Shown in pieces: positions 1-10,217 of a stretch of DNA of 64,000 nucleotides. Position 1 is the first letter of the stretch; each line of letters starts with the position of its first letter. Source of the DNA: Rhizobium tropici CIAT 899 (GTDB taxonomy: Bacteria > Pseudomonadota > Alphaproteobacteria > Rhizobiales > Rhizobiaceae); the NCBI RefSeq assembly GCF_000330885.1, contig NC_020061.1, positions 410,717 to 474,716 of the forward strand. Reading direction: 5' to 3'. Under the pieces are notes generated by a model that was given only the letters and a program-made list of their open reading frames with translations, was not told the origin of the DNA and searched no databases. Position numbers and translations under genes: made by a program.

Positions 1-83
1 GATCCTGGAGGCCGATTTGAATAGCTCTGGATGGTGTGATCAGCGGGGATTGGGCTGGAGGCAGTGCGCCAGCCCGTGATCAA

Positions 84-833
84 CTAGCGGCCGCCCTCGC
101 GGCGTGGAGTTTCGACTGACCGTGCTGCAGGAGTCGGTTTGCGAGCAACAGAAAGCACGGGACTGGAGGAAATCATCCCAGGAGGCACCCAGCCAATGGC
201 GTCGCCGGCGCTAACGTGGGTCCAACCCGCTTCTTGCTCCATAAGAGATACAAGGGCGTTCTGCCCAAGACTGCCGACAACGATGTACTTAGGACCAGGG
301 CCGTCTCTGAGTTCAAGAGGTAGCCGAATGTAAGCGAACCTCGCGGCAGGGGGCGGGGTGGCCTTATCGAAAGGATCGACCGCAGGCGCGATGGTGGTCG
401 CCTCCGATTTCTCGATGGACGCGATCAATCCATCGAAGACGTACGGATCAGGTTCAGGGGCGCCGCTCGTTGGCTGCGTGATCGGAAGCCCAGGGCTCGC
501 CTCGGTGCTTTGAGGCGTAGGTGCGGAGAAAGACGGAGCCGCTTCCGAAACGGATGTCGCATTCGCTGTACTGGAAGATGTGGGCGACGGCTCTGCACTT
601 GCAGGAGTCGCGGTTACCACCGAAGTTTGAGACGCAGGAAGCGCTTTTTCCTGAGCGCGTGTTGGGGTAGTAACCGGCGCTGTCACGATCTGATTGCGCG
701 AGGGAATAAGTGACGAAACAGGGGCGTGAGACGCCGTTCCCGGCTTTGACGTCGTATTCGCTGCGAAGACAGCGCCCCCGATCATCGCCAGCATTACCCA
801 GAAGTCTCGGTATGCTCCGGCCACGCGCGTCAC
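84..833 (-). CDS. secreted or membrane-anchored SH3-domain protein
   Basis: The 249-residue product begins with a short basic stretch and a hydrophobic segment at about residues 12-25 (signal peptide or anchor). A Pro/Ser/Thr/Ala-rich linker follows to about residue 150. The C-terminal region, about 165-225, looks like a bacterial SH3 domain (RDGPGPKYIVVGSL, then GWTHV and GWVPP). Such domains bind peptides or cell-wall material. The start lies two bases past the stop of the upstream kinase-like gene, so it is almost certainly cotranscribed with the VWA/PP2C/kinase triad. I infer an extracytoplasmic sensing or anchoring role for the phosphorylation module; that is not shown directly. Confidence 0.75.
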   Translation of the reverse strand: MTRVAGAYRDFWVMLAMIGGAVFAANTTSKPGTASHAPVSSLIPSRNQIVTAPVTTPTRAQEKALPASQTSVVTATPASAEPSPTSSSTANATSVSEAAPSFSAPTPQSTEASPGLPITQPTSGAPEPDPYVFDGLIASIEKSEATTIAPAVDPFDKATPPPAARFAYIRLPLELRDGPGPKYIVVGSLGQNALVSLMEQEAGWTHVSAGDAIGWVPPGMISSSPVLSVARKPTPAARSVETPRREGGR

Positions 834-835
834 CG

Positions 836-2743
836 TTACCCTATATCCATTTGGACTTGCTTAAGCCGCACATACGCTTCAACCAATTGCGGGGGCGGGT
901 TCCTTCGCAGTTCGGAGGCAGTATCCAGAAGTTCCTTGAGCTCATCCGGAGCACGCCTCAGCTCTCCTTCCAGGTCAGCCCTCTGACGCGCTATGTCCGT
1001 TTTGACCTCATTGATAGCCTGCGGATCGGTGGCAATGTGACTATTGAATACAAATTTCTTTTCAACAGACGACGACCAACTCGCAAGGGCGTCGGCTTTT
1101 TTGGGACCAATGCCGGGAACGGCTAAAACCGAGCGAGTCTTCACATCCCACGCGCTGTCAAAACCAAACGACGAGAGCGTTACCGTCCTGCTCTGTCCAA
1201 TGCCAGCGATTTTTGCGCGGGAGATCAAGTGCCCCTGCATGTGGCTCCTGAATTGAAGGTCTCTTTTCTTTCGCTCGAGCTCGGCGAGACGTTCGCGTTC
1301 CTGTTCCGGAAGTTTGCCATGAGCCGAGGCCAGGGACAGATAGTGGCTTTTTCGTTTCAGGAACACGGCAGGCCCGGCGTGCTCTTCCCAAATTTTCTTC
1401 TTCTCCTCCCATGCTGCGGTAGCCGCCTGCAGTTCGACCCTAAATTCTTCCGCAGGACGGCGGGATCGGATCATCATTGTGATTGATGCGATAACCAGAG
1501 CTGCACCCCAGAAGCCATTCAACTGGTTTGCAAGGAAAATACCTATCAGCAGTCCCGCAACCGAGGCGAAAAACGCCAGCTGCTTTCCACGTGAGAAGGA
1601 TACCGCCACAGGGCTGCGGGTGAGAGACGGAACCGCAATGATGCTTTCAGGTGCTGGGGGTTGGTTTGGTGGAGCGGGACGGTTGATCAGAGCAATGAGG
1701 TCACCGATGTTCAGTGTGGAAACAGTGCTTGAAATCTTCGCGGCGAAGAGGCTCCTGCCCATCGATTTCTCGAGGCGGCACCAGGGACACGACGAGCTCC
1801 GAAAATACGCATGCGATTTGTCAGCAGAGCACTCCAGCAAACCCTTCTCGAGCTTGCCGAGGATTTGGACCCACGAGGTCGCATTCGGTCGACCGCCCGG
1901 AAGATCACCACTCTTTCCGAAAGCGGATTCGAATGCGTCGGAAACCTCCTTGCCAAAGTCACCCAGCGCTGGTGTTAGCGGCGGAGGTTCCATGCGCGTC
2001 TCAGCCCTGCGTGCGCTATAGGCGAAACGGTGGTCGCCTACAGCGGTCGGGATGTCTATGTCGCCAAGACCGAGATGCTTCCCAGCAAACGGATGTCTCC
2101 CAAGAAAAAGCAGCTGAAAGATGAGGACGGCTAGACCAAAGTTGTCGTGGTTCGCCATCCGAACCACTTTTTCGAAGTCCGCGCCTCTCAGCTCAGGCGG
2201 CGTGTAATCCGGCACGCCTACGGTGCAGCGATAGACTTCTGGCCCCTTATTGAACTGAAAGGAGTCGCTGTCGATCAGAGTTACCATAGCCTGGTTTGAA
2301 ACGAGGATGCCGGAGTGGTTTACGTCGCCGACCACGCAGCCCGTGCTGTGGATTGCAGCAAACGCGTTCGCAAGATTGAACGCGCTGCGCACCAGGAACC
2401 GGGCGTCGGCAGAAGGAAATTCCGTCCGCCTGCTGCCAGGCCCATAGAGTTCATGGATATTCTTAAAACCTGCGACCTTCTTCATGGAAAACCCCATGAA
2501 CATTCCGCTCTTGTCACTGACAGTGTCGATCGGGAAGGCGACGATGTCGGTTGTCTTGTGGAGTGCGGCCGACGTCATGGCAAGGATTTTTGCTTTCCTC
2601 TCGAAGGCCCTGCCGGGATTATAAATCTTCACCGCCAAATCGCCCGCCTCGTGGACGTGATAGACCGCGCCTTCGCCGCCTTTTCCTAGCATCCCGCCAA
2701 GCGTCAGCTTCCTCCCATCCGATCCGAATACGATAGTGCTCAT
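836..2743 (-). CDS. kinase-like protein with transmembrane segments and helix-hairpin-helix (TerY-P kinase)
   Basis: 635 residues. The N-terminal part is a protein-kinase fold: glycine-rich loop GKGGEGAVY at about 20-28, the Lys of AVKIY near 39, a catalytic-loop equivalent GDVNHSG near 140, and a DFG equivalent DSDSF near 158. The catalytic-loop Asn expected five residues after Asp is Gly here, so activity is uncertain. A hydrophobic segment follows at about 380-425, then a charged coiled-coil region and a helix-hairpin-helix VPGIGPKKADALASW near 535-550. Its start overlaps the PP2C stop by ATGA. VWA, PP2C and HhH kinase together are the TerY-phosphorylation triad described from comparative genomics and later listed among antiphage gene sets. 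Confidence 0.85.
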   Translation of the reverse strand: MSTIVFGSDGRKLTLGGMLGKGGEGAVYHVHEAGDLAVKIYNPGRAFERKAKILAMTSAALHKTTDIVAFPIDTVSDKSGMFMGFSMKKVAGFKNIHELYGPGSRRTEFPSADARFLVRSAFNLANAFAAIHSTGCVVGDVNHSGILVSNQAMVTLIDSDSFQFNKGPEVYRCTVGVPDYTPPELRGADFEKVVRMANHDNFGLAVLIFQLLFLGRHPFAGKHLGLGDIDIPTAVGDHRFAYSARRAETRMEPPPLTPALGDFGKEVSDAFESAFGKSGDLPGGRPNATSWVQILGKLEKGLLECSADKSHAYFRSSSCPWCRLEKSMGRSLFAAKISSTVSTLNIGDLIALINRPAPPNQPPAPESIIAVPSLTRSPVAVSFSRGKQLAFFASVAGLLIGIFLANQLNGFWGAALVIASITMMIRSRRPAEEFRVELQAATAAWEEKKKIWEEHAGPAVFLKRKSHYLSLASAHGKLPEQERERLAELERKKRDLQFRSHMQGHLISRAKIAGIGQSRTVTLSSFGFDSAWDVKTRSVLAVPGIGPKKADALASWSSSVEKKFVFNSHIATDPQAINEVKTDIARQRADLEGELRRAPDELKELLDTASELRRNPPPQLVEAYVRLKQVQMDIG

Positions 2744-3510
2744 TTGCGCACACCGAGTACGAGCGTCTTGTCGTCATCGGTTCTTTCGCAAACGGATGGG
2801 CTTTCAAGATATTCTCGCAGCGCCATCGACAGAGGAAGGTTCCTGCCGGCTTCCTCCGAAAGAGCCAGCGGCGTCACCATCCGATTGAAAAATGGCTCAT
2901 GAGCCGAACGATTTGCGCTATTGAGGACTAGACGTTCGATGCCGTCGGAGAAGACTGCAAATCGATCGACACGACGGTCATTTCGAACGAAAGTGAGATG
3001 CGGTTGGGGATCATCGGTGATGAAGGTGGTTGTCGATGCATATTCGCCTTGATACGGCCACGACGGCACATCCCAGGCTTCGTCTCCTTCGTAGCGTACG
3101 ACAGCCGCGCCATCGCCGATGTGAAAGATCACAGTACCGTTTTCAGACATGAGAGCAGCAACGCTTGTGGCCGCGAAATCGCGTCGCTGTGTTCCAGAGC
3201 GACTAGCCTTCGCGCTGATGTATTCGCGGATATCGTCTATCCAGTCCCAGACCATTTCTTCACGAAGCTGGGAGAGGGAGTGATTTGCGAGATATCCGCG
3301 GATGAGCCGAAGCAGACCAATGCAGACTGATTTGGAACCAATCTGCGCCAGTTTTGCGCTTCCCGCACCATCTGAAACGATCACTGCCATAACGGTTTCA
3401 TCGACGCTGGCTAAAGTCTCACTCAATGCAAAATCCTGACATGGCAAACCCGTCTTCACATGGGAGGTGCCACGAGCACGGGCCGCAGCCCATCGCCAGC
3501 CGTCGGTCAT
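2740..3510 (-). CDS. PP2C-family serine/threonine phosphatase
   Basis: 256 residues from the chosen start. PP2C metal-binding motifs appear in order: CQDF near 25, VSDGAGSA near 47, FHIGDGA near 130, FSDGIERL near 185 and TDDDKTLV near the C-terminus. These support a Mn/Mg-dependent protein phosphatase. The ATG at 3510 overlaps the TGA of the upstream VWA gene (ATGA), so I prefer it to the ATG five codons further upstream. The next gene, the kinase, overlaps by four bases. The phosphatase probably reverses phosphorylation by the neighbouring kinase, as proposed for TerY-P triads. Confidence 0.88.
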   Translation of the reverse strand: MTDGWRWAAARARGTSHVKTGLPCQDFALSETLASVDETVMAVIVSDGAGSAKLAQIGSKSVCIGLLRLIRGYLANHSLSQLREEMVWDWIDDIREYISAKASRSGTQRRDFAATSVAALMSENGTVIFHIGDGAAVVRYEGDEAWDVPSWPYQGEYASTTTFITDDPQPHLTFVRNDRRVDRFAVFSDGIERLVLNSANRSAHEPFFNRMVTPLALSEEAGRNLPLSMALREYLESPSVCERTDDDKTLVLGVRK

Positions 3511-4187
3511 GCGATTGAGGCCCATCCGTCTGGCGTTGCAGGATTAGAGAGAGGAACGGCGTCACCGGGATTGGATTGCGAGACCGAGCTTAGAGAGCTG
3601 GAAAGCCACTGGAACAGATCTCGAAACCTGAGTTCCTTCAGCGCCAAAGGCTGGCGCACGCAGATATGGGAAAGCGTTTCGAAATTAGCACCGTCGACGC
3701 CGACAGCAAAAAAGCTGAAGGCCTTTTCAACTTCTCCAGCCTTGACCTGCGCCGCCGCACTCTGCCAGGCGTCTGTTGGGGCTCCGTCCGTAATCAGGAA
3801 AACCCACGGGCGATAGTATGAGATTCCGTTTTGGCGATAGGAGTTCTTCCGGTCGCGCAGGAGCCGGAGGCCCTCCTCGATTGCATGGCCCATTGGCGTA
3901 TCTCCCTGTGCGGCCAACTCGGGGACGATCCAGTTTTGCATGCTTGTAAAGTCGTTCACGATGGTCACAGGGCCGAAGGAGACTATGCCTATCTCAACGC
4001 GCTTAGATGCGAGAGAGTCCGCATAGAGTTCGTCTTTGAACTGGACGAGACCTTCATTGAGTTCCCTAAGCGGGCGTCCCCGCATCGAACCAGAAACGTC
4101 TAGCAATAAAAGGCAGGGACAACGCGGTTCGGGATTGTCCACGAACTCCGCGCCATCAAAGGGAATTTGCTCAAACGGATTCGGCAT
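3507..4187 (-). CDS. TerY-like von Willebrand factor A domain protein
   Basis: 226 residues with a complete VWA/MIDAS signature: DVSGS at residues 30-34, a Thr in [10 protein letters not shown], and [10 protein letters not shown]. These residues bind a divalent metal and dock protein partners. The start at 4187 is chosen because a GAGGAG ribosome-binding site lies just upstream; a start 18 codons earlier is possible but has no such site. It is the first gene of the VWA-PP2C-kinase order typical of TerY-P triads, probably serving as the ligand-binding or substrate-presenting subunit. The gene is intact. Confidence 0.88.
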   Translation of the reverse strand: MPNPFEQIPFDGAEFVDNPEPRCPCLLLLDVSGSMRGRPLRELNEGLVQFKDELYADSLASKRVEIGIVSFGPVTIVNDFTSMQNWIVPELAAQGDTPMGHAIEEGLRLLRDRKNSYRQNGISYYRPWVFLITDGAPTDAWQSAAAQVKAGEVEKAFSFFAVGVDGANFETLSHICVRQPLALKELRFRDLFQWLSSSLSSVSQSNPGDAVPLSNPATPDGWASIA

Positions 4188-4340
4188 GTGGTTCTCCTCA
4201 AGCTTGCGAACAATGCATAGCAGCTCTCGCCGGCGCTGCATTTACAAAAGAGCGCTCAAAGATATTTTTTCGCCGGGTGTGGCTTTTGGGAAAAGCACCG
4301 GAACCGCGACTCTCGGGCTCGAGATGGCAGCATCGAGGTG

Positions 4341-4586
4341 TTACCGAAGTGCGCCGTGCAAAAGTGCAAGCAGCCAGGCGACGACTAGCACCCAAAACAC
4401 GGCCGAGTACATTATTCCGCAAGTGCGGCTCCGATAGCGGCGGCCAGTAGCAATGACATTGCCGAATTTAGGAAAGTGATACTGAAACCATAAGATGGCC
4501 TTGCCGGGAAATAGAAATACCATCCACCAGAGCCGCGGCCGAGTGCTCGAGCCGCTTTGTGATGAGGGGAGCTGGTGCATTGCCAT
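4341..4586 (-). CDS. small membrane protein upstream of the TerY-like operon
   Basis: 81 residues with two hydrophobic stretches, about 19-36 (LWWMVFLFPGKAILWFQY) and 61-80 (SAVFWVLVVAWLLALLHGAL). It lies 150 bases upstream of the VWA gene on the same strand and could be the first gene of that operon. I do not recognise a family. The long paired hydrophobic segments make chance less likely, but no strong ribosome-binding site is seen. Confidence 0.5.
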   Translation of the reverse strand: MAMHQLPSSQSGSSTRPRLWWMVFLFPGKAILWFQYHFPKFGNVIATGRRYRSRTCGIMYSAVFWVLVVAWLLALLHGALR

Positions 4587-5127
4587 CGCGATCTCGTTGC
4601 CTGCGGACTAAGATTCGTCAGGCAGCATATACGAGTCTCTGGGAGAAGCTACCCAGGGTTTTTCTCAGACCGACGTTATACAATCATGATGTTCAATTTA
4701 GCTCGTGGACGCTGCCGACAGCAATCTTCTTCCCACCTGGGTTCGTATTGGTCGTTGGCGACCGCAGGGCGGTGAATCGGGCGGAGAACGCCATCGACAC
4801 TTCCAAGCGTGCTCTCCTTTTTGATCACGGCGTGGAAGTGCCGAACAAATGGGCGGCGATCTCCGAATTTACGCGGACCAGGAGGCTCCGAACCTCAAGC
4901 TAACAAGGGAGCCGTTGCGGAAGCCGTGGCCATTGCGCCCGGCCTATTTTGGAAGACCATTCGAAAGGGTTGCGGTTTCGATGAGACATTGGGGCGTTTG
5001 CGTTTGCTGCAATTGCAACCAAAGTTAACCGAGCGAAGTCTGGCGAGGTGGTACGGACCTGAGTAGCGTAAGAGGCTACGGCGCGCCCTGCGATTGGGCG
5101 TTAACGCTCGTTTATGACGTTGCCGAG
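4587..5127. other. region without a supportable intact gene
   Basis: Short open frames on both strands show no recognisable domain. The stretch lies between the VWA operon and an AAA-ATPase remnant and probably contains decayed coding sequence. Confidence 0.4.
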
Positions 5128-5226
5128 TGGCGTAGACGATCTCGACTTTGCACGTGCACGCTCAAACGCACCGAGTCTGCTCTTCATCGAAGAAATCGAT
5201 TCCGTTGGACCGTGCGGCGAGAAAAA
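5128..5226 (+). pseudogene. AAA-ATPase remnant (Walker B region)
   Basis: One frame encodes ARARSNAPSLLFIEEIDSVG, which matches the Walker B region of FtsH/Cdc48-type AAA proteins (usually an -IDEIDA-like motif). No Walker A is readable upstream, and an ISNCY fragment begins about 35 bases downstream, so only a fragment is left. Confidence 0.5.
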
Positions 5227-5261
5227 AGAGGGCGTCTTTATCACGGCGCCTGTATTTTCCC

Positions 5262-5926
5262 TGAGCGTCGTCTAGGCTGCCGAACTGCTTGGGCTGGGCC
5301 GAAGTCAGGTTCACAGGCTGCTGCAGGCTTATGACCATTCAGGTCCGGCCGGCCTCGTTTCGAAGAAGCGAACGCAGCCGGGCAACCGGCGCCACAGCGA
5401 GGAGTTTCGCAATGCGGCGCTGGATCTGATCCGCGAGCGCTGTCTGGATTTCGGCCCGACACTGGCGCGTGAGAAGCTGATCGAGTTGCACCGGATCTCT
5501 GTTGCCAAGGAGACGCTGCGGCAATGGATGACTGAGGCCGGCATCTGGATCTCGCGCCGGGAACGCAAGAAACGGGTTTTCCAGCCGCGTGGCCGGCGCG
5601 ACTGCTTTGGCGAACTGGTGCAGATCGACGGGTCGCATCACTGTTGGTTCGAGAACCGCGGCCCCAAATGCGCCCTACTCGTCTATATCGACGATGCCGC
5701 CGGAAAGCTTCTGCATTTGCGTTTTGCCGGATCGGAGAACACGTTCGACTATCTGCTGCGACGAAGGCCTATCTGCAGCAATGGGGCAAGCCGCTCGCTT
5801 TCTATAGCGACAAGCATGGTGTCTTTCGATCGACACATCCGTGAAGAAGGACCGGACGAGCGGCCTGACGCACTTCGGCCGGGCGCTTTATGAGCTGAAC
5901 ATCGACATCATCTGCGCCAAAACCCC
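5262..5926 (+). pseudogene. truncated, frameshifted copy of an ISNCY-type transposase gene
   Basis: The translation is nearly identical to about residues 25-245 of the full transposase at 13417-14838, including the ELVQIDGSHHCWFENRG region. The frame breaks near 5755, where bases are lost relative to the full copy. Both ends are missing. It is a dead fragment and marks a breakpoint next to the AAA remnant. Confidence 0.85.
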
Positions 5927-6099
5927 CGCGGATCCTCCGATCCGACCAGGGCGGCGCGTCCCGACCGCGATCCCGACCATCCGTCGACGCCTGACTGCGG
6001 CCCTGGCCAACCGCCTGCAACGATGTCCGTGCTGTACAAGGGCCATGGACAGCCGCGGCAAATCCGCGGTTTATGACGCAGTAAGACTAGACGACCCCA

Positions 6100-7869
6100 T
6101 CAGTCTGAATTCCCGGGTCGCTTCTCAGCAGAAATCAACAAGTCATCCTGGCTGGCGAGCCGCTTCTCGTAGAAAATCACGGCATACCCATGCAGCATCC
6201 CCTCACCGCGGCGACTATAGCCAGACGTCTCATACATCATTTGAGCCCCGACCTGGATGGTTGTTGTTTCGAGCATTATGCACTTGATACCTAGGGCAGC
6301 GGCGCGCAGCTCCAATTCACTAAGTATTCTCCTTCCAAGCCCTCGTCGTTGAAAGGCGGGATCGACCCGCATCCGCTTCAGCTCTGCAACATCATCTTCG
6401 GCAGGTTTCAGTCCACCCATAGCGACGAGTTGGCCGCCAATATGAGCAACTACAAAATCTCCGCCTGAGGCTAGATATACGTCCCCGACATTACGCAAAT
6501 CATCCTCCCATGCCCCTTCCGGCCCATGTACACCAACACCGTCGGATGCGCTTCGATGCAACCGCCATACATCGTCAGCATCTCCTACCTCGAATCGGCG
6601 AAAGACCACTTCGTCTTGAGACATTGACCATTTTCGCCTGATGTCGGAGATATGCTTGATCGAGGAAAATGCCGCCTCTAGCTTTGGTGCGCTCCCTAAC
6701 AGCCGCTGCGACAACACATCCTCAATCCTTTCCGACATATCAACTCCAACAATTGGGAGACCCGGCCCTACCGTATATTTCAGGGCCGCACGACGATGCA
6801 TCCGGGTAAACCGATCCAGCGCACAAACACAGGACGCGTGCAGCTCTCGGATTTCGCTGCTCTGGCGCTCCACGATGGACGAGACCGTTGCGAGCTTAGG
6901 GAAAGGCGCTTTCCCTTCAAGCCAGCTTGGCTGGGTTCTCGCGCGCACCTTGTCTGGCGATAACCAGCGAAATACGTCGTCAATGCATTTTTGAGGATAA
7001 TATTCCGACAACCGATATACATCCTTGTAGAATTGCGGCTTCTGGCGCAACAGCTCTTCGCCGATCAGAAGAACCGAGACCGCCACGATGCGGGCAGAGA
7101 AACGACCGCTTGGGCCAAGCCTATCCTTGTAAGGGTTCTTTCCGTAGAACATGCGAAATTGCTCGAAAAGATCGTGCGACATATGTTCATAAAAACGTTC
7201 CAAAACATAAATGGCTGACTCCAGCGACTTCATGCACAGCGATAGACACTTGCGTGCATCTGCCGCGACCGTGTCTCGCAACTCAAGCAGAGCTTCTATT
7301 GCCGACTGTAAGTCACCCTCAATAAGTTGATGGCCGAGGCAAAAATCGCGCTCCTCGACCCCAGCTGAACCGAGGCAATATACGCGAGGATCCCTCTCCA
7401 CTGGGTTGGTGAGGATCATGTCTTCATAGGAGAGGACATCAATGCTAGGCTGCCGCTGACGACTTAATTGTGCAATACGCATCAACGGTTCTCCTACCGC
7501 CAACTCCGCATCGACGGGATTGAGGCCGGCAAACGCGGACATCTGATAAGCACAATTGACGAGATACTGAATGTCTGTCTTAGCCACTCCGAAGTCGGAC
7601 TGGGGCAGATTTATTAGCTGCGCCTCACAGTCTGTTCCCCGTATCATTGCGTTGATGCTCTGCCCGAGCGCCTTAACCGCTTCATCTGGCCGTTCATTCC
7701 CTTTGATCTGCGCAATTTGGTGCGGGAGTTGCTCGGCGACGAAATCGCTGACAATCCCAAGCGGGCGTTTTGCCTGGCTGCGGTCGATGCTGTCGACCAG
7801 GTGAGAAAATATCCCCCGCGCCTGATGGGCGGGTCGATCTGGGATGGAAAAGGACGAGGTGAAGGTCAT
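6100..7869 (-). CDS. two-domain protein: uncharacterised helical N-terminal region plus GNAT acetyltransferase
   Basis: 589 residues. The C-terminal third, about 420-575, is a GNAT N-acetyltransferase with the acetyl-CoA loop region ELKRMRVDPAFQRRGLGRR and a following MLETTTIQVGAQMMYETSGY. The first 410 residues are mainly helical with no motif I can assign firmly; the stretch around LGPSGRFSARIVAVSVLLIG loosely recalls heme-dependent PrnB-like proteins, which is only a guess. The ATG at 7869 overlaps the stop of the upstream radical-SAM-like frame (ATGA), so I prefer it to the start 30 codons upstream. The coupling suggests a small biosynthetic or modification pair. Confidence 0.7.
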   Translation of the reverse strand: MTFTSSFSIPDRPAHQARGIFSHLVDSIDRSQAKRPLGIVSDFVAEQLPHQIAQIKGNERPDEAVKALGQSINAMIRGTDCEAQLINLPQSDFGVAKTDIQYLVNCAYQMSAFAGLNPVDAELAVGEPLMRIAQLSRQRQPSIDVLSYEDMILTNPVERDPRVYCLGSAGVEERDFCLGHQLIEGDLQSAIEALLELRDTVAADARKCLSLCMKSLESAIYVLERFYEHMSHDLFEQFRMFYGKNPYKDRLGPSGRFSARIVAVSVLLIGEELLRQKPQFYKDVYRLSEYYPQKCIDDVFRWLSPDKVRARTQPSWLEGKAPFPKLATVSSIVERQSSEIRELHASCVCALDRFTRMHRRAALKYTVGPGLPIVGVDMSERIEDVLSQRLLGSAPKLEAAFSSIKHISDIRRKWSMSQDEVVFRRFEVGDADDVWRLHRSASDGVGVHGPEGAWEDDLRNVGDVYLASGGDFVVAHIGGQLVAMGGLKPAEDDVAELKRMRVDPAFQRRGLGRRILSELELRAAALGIKCIMLETTTIQVGAQMMYETSGYSRRGEGMLHGYAVIFYEKRLASQDDLLISAEKRPGNSD

Positions 7870-8668
7870 TGACGAGGTCCCCCGACTTCGCCGAAACACA
7901 GCTTGCATTTTCGCACTTGAGCCGTACCGTCCCGCTGGCGAGTAATCGTGCTCTTCCAAGAGGTCGGTCTTCTTGTCCCTATCCTGCTATCGTTGTAGGC
8001 TACCCGATCAAGCACCTGGTCCGAGAAAAACAGCAGAGACACAGCGCCTGAATTGATGATGCCGGCGGAAGTCAGAGAAAGTACGCCGTCGTTAGAGATG
8101 AATACAAGGTCGGTCTCCTTCAAGATTTCAAGCTCGCGGGGAAAGTATTTTTCGAAGGGCACCCCAAACTCCCGTGCGAAGCGGGATAACAACACTCCGC
8201 TGCTTCGCAACGCAAACATTACTGTCCTGCCCATCAGATCGTCCTCTAACAGTGCGACACCTTTCCAAATCGGTTTATCGCCCGCTTCAACTCTAGTCAG
8301 ATACCGATCAAAATCGGCCTCAATATAGAACTGGCGCTGGCTCATGGAGCCAAATCCGCTAACCCCAAACGGCACAAGATTATTGTCGTTCCAGGAATCG
8401 TACTTGCAAGACTGTCGAAAGGAGTGCGATTGCGACGCCTTCGTCCATAGAAAATCGGCCCGTGACGATAGCCAAGCGCGGTGAGGATGTGCTCCGCCAT
8501 AAAATGCATGATTATCCATTCCTTGGAGGGCAAGATGGGTCTTGCAATCGTGAGTCGTGGGAGTTCAACAAACCCATTTATTCCAGTCCCTTTAATTTTG
8601 CCGAGCGATCGCTTCGCTCCTACCTGGCAAGCAACTTCGTCGGCTCTCAACGGCGGGGCAAAGTTCAT
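7866..8668 (-). pseudogene. HemN/HemW-like radical SAM protein, C-terminal part, frameshifted
   Basis: The last frame, from about 8345, encodes FDRYLTRVEAGDKPIWKG then LTSAGIINSGAVSLLFF, resembling the C-terminal region of oxygen-independent coproporphyrinogen oxidase-like radical SAM proteins. Upstream, another frame carries EWIIMHFMAEHILTALGYR, which fits the preceding part of the same family. The frame changes near 8450. The CxxxCxxC cluster and the rest of the N-terminus are absent, so this is a truncated gene. Its stop overlaps the GNAT-fusion start, showing the pair was once translationally coupled. Confidence 0.6.
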
Positions 8669-8721
8669 ACCAATTTGTATTTTGGCGCTAAAAAATAGAT
8701 TGTAGATTTCCTTTCAGTTAC

Positions 8722-9639
8722 TTAGCGAAAACATCGAGGAGGCCGGCTAAACAAGCCTATGTCCAAAATTCGCCAAAACAGCCATAAATTGTCGGACACC
8801 GTCAAAGGCCGCTGAGCCTCATCGTCGGGGACGAGTTGATCGCCGAGCCATGCCGCGAGGTGGGCCCGGCCGAGATGAAGCAGATCGTCGTTGAAGTCGC
8901 CGAGCTGCGGCCGCAACACCAAGGCGAGGATCCCGGACTCGCCTGCGCGCTGGCTGAGACGTTCGATGCAGTGCCGGCCGGCAGAGTCGGCATCGGCTGC
9001 GATGTAGAGGCGACGGCAGCCAAGCGGAAGTCCGGGCCGGCGAGGTGATTGGCCGAGGCGGCGGCGGCCACCGGCAGCGCCGGCATCACCACCTTAAGCG
9101 AAGCCATCGTCTCGAAGCCTCGCCGGCGGCCATGACCGGGACGGGCGCACCGGGCTGGTGGCCTAGCAAGATGCCGTTGCCAAGAATATCCCCCAGCGAG
9201 CGGCGTGGATCCGCGAGTTGCGCCTTGCCCTGACCCGAAGGATCAAGCCAGGTGCGCTGCAGGCCGCTGACAGCGGCAATTAGGGCAGGAAGAGTCTGCG
9301 TCTCGCCCGTAACGAGATCCCTGTAGTAGCAGCCGGGATGGAAGCGCAGCGCGCGCTCATGCGGGGAGAGCAGAATGCCGCGACCGGCGAGGTATCGTTC
9401 GGCAGCGTGCCGGCGATCGGCTGAGACATGGCGAACAGTCTACGCGCGGCCTTCGGGGAGCCGCGTTTCGCCGCTGGCTGGCGCTGCGCGCCTGGGAGCT
9501 GGGGAGGTGGCAGCGGCATGGAGAGGAAGCGACGTGCTTCATCCGCGACTTCGCGGAAGTCGACCAGACCACAGCTTTCGCGGATGACATCGAGCAGATC
9601 GCCAAATTCGGAGGTCGCCTCGGCTCGTCTCCACTGCAT
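8722..9639 (-). pseudogene. DUF7146/Toprim plasmid primase-like protein, multiply frameshifted
   Basis: Successive minus-strand frames give pieces of one protein: an N-terminal part with DFREVADEARRFLSMP and RRLFAMSQPIAGTL, a middle part with SGLQRTWLDPSGQGKAQLAD and LGDILGNGILLGH, and a C-terminal part with a Toprim-like AADADSAGRHC region ending in LGDFNDDLLHLG. This order matches the Toprim-domain proteins common on alphaproteobacterial plasmids and islands. At least two frame changes separate the pieces, so it is not functional. Confidence 0.7.
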
Positions 9640-10217
9640 GATACGCTCGCATCACGACGCCCGCGAACATCAAAGCGGCACTGCCACCCAATCTGCCCTC
9701 GTACGCTGAAGTACGTGGGGCACATTCGATGGCAACTTTTCAGTGACGAGCATGGAAGTGTGCATAGCCCTGAAGCCCAGAAGTGGCGCTACGAGCAGAT
9801 GAAGGCCAATCTCGCGATCTCCGGCATGGAAGTGGATCCCGAGCTAGAAGCCATGACTGAGGCATGGGAAGCGAACGGTCAGGGGCCTGATTGCGCGTGC
9901 TGCACACTACCGACCGATCTCTTCGGAGAAGACCAAGATCAGGGCCATCTGCTGGGGACGGCCTTTTTCTTTGTCCGATGAGTCGGAACCTTCGACGGTG
10001 ATTCGTCTTGAGCCGCGAATCGCTTTTCGGAGGTATTGCGTCATGGCCCGAGATGTCGAAATTTATGCTCAGAAACCGTTCTCTAAACTCCCTGTCGATC
10101 TGCGGAAGGAAGTTCTGCAGAAGATCTCGAAGCGGCTCCATTACGTCGCCCTGCTTGCCCGGACGTGATGGACGATTTCGACCGAGACATGATGACCGAG
10201 TCCCGGCATTAAGGGCG
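9640..10217. other. region without a confident gene; weak VbhA-like frame at 9715-9981
   Basis: A GTG-initiated plus-strand frame at 9715-9981 encodes KWRYEQMKANLAISGMEVDP followed by ELEAMTEAWEANG, which has the shape of a VbhA-type Fic antitoxin. The inhibitory (S/T)xxxE(G/N) motif is not properly met and no Fic protein follows. Later frames in the region are unconvincing. I regard it as decayed sequence. Confidence 0.3.

Noticed and set aside
9715..9981. VbhA-like Fic antitoxin
   Set aside because: The inhibitory-helix motif is not met and no Fic gene follows; kept only as a weak note.
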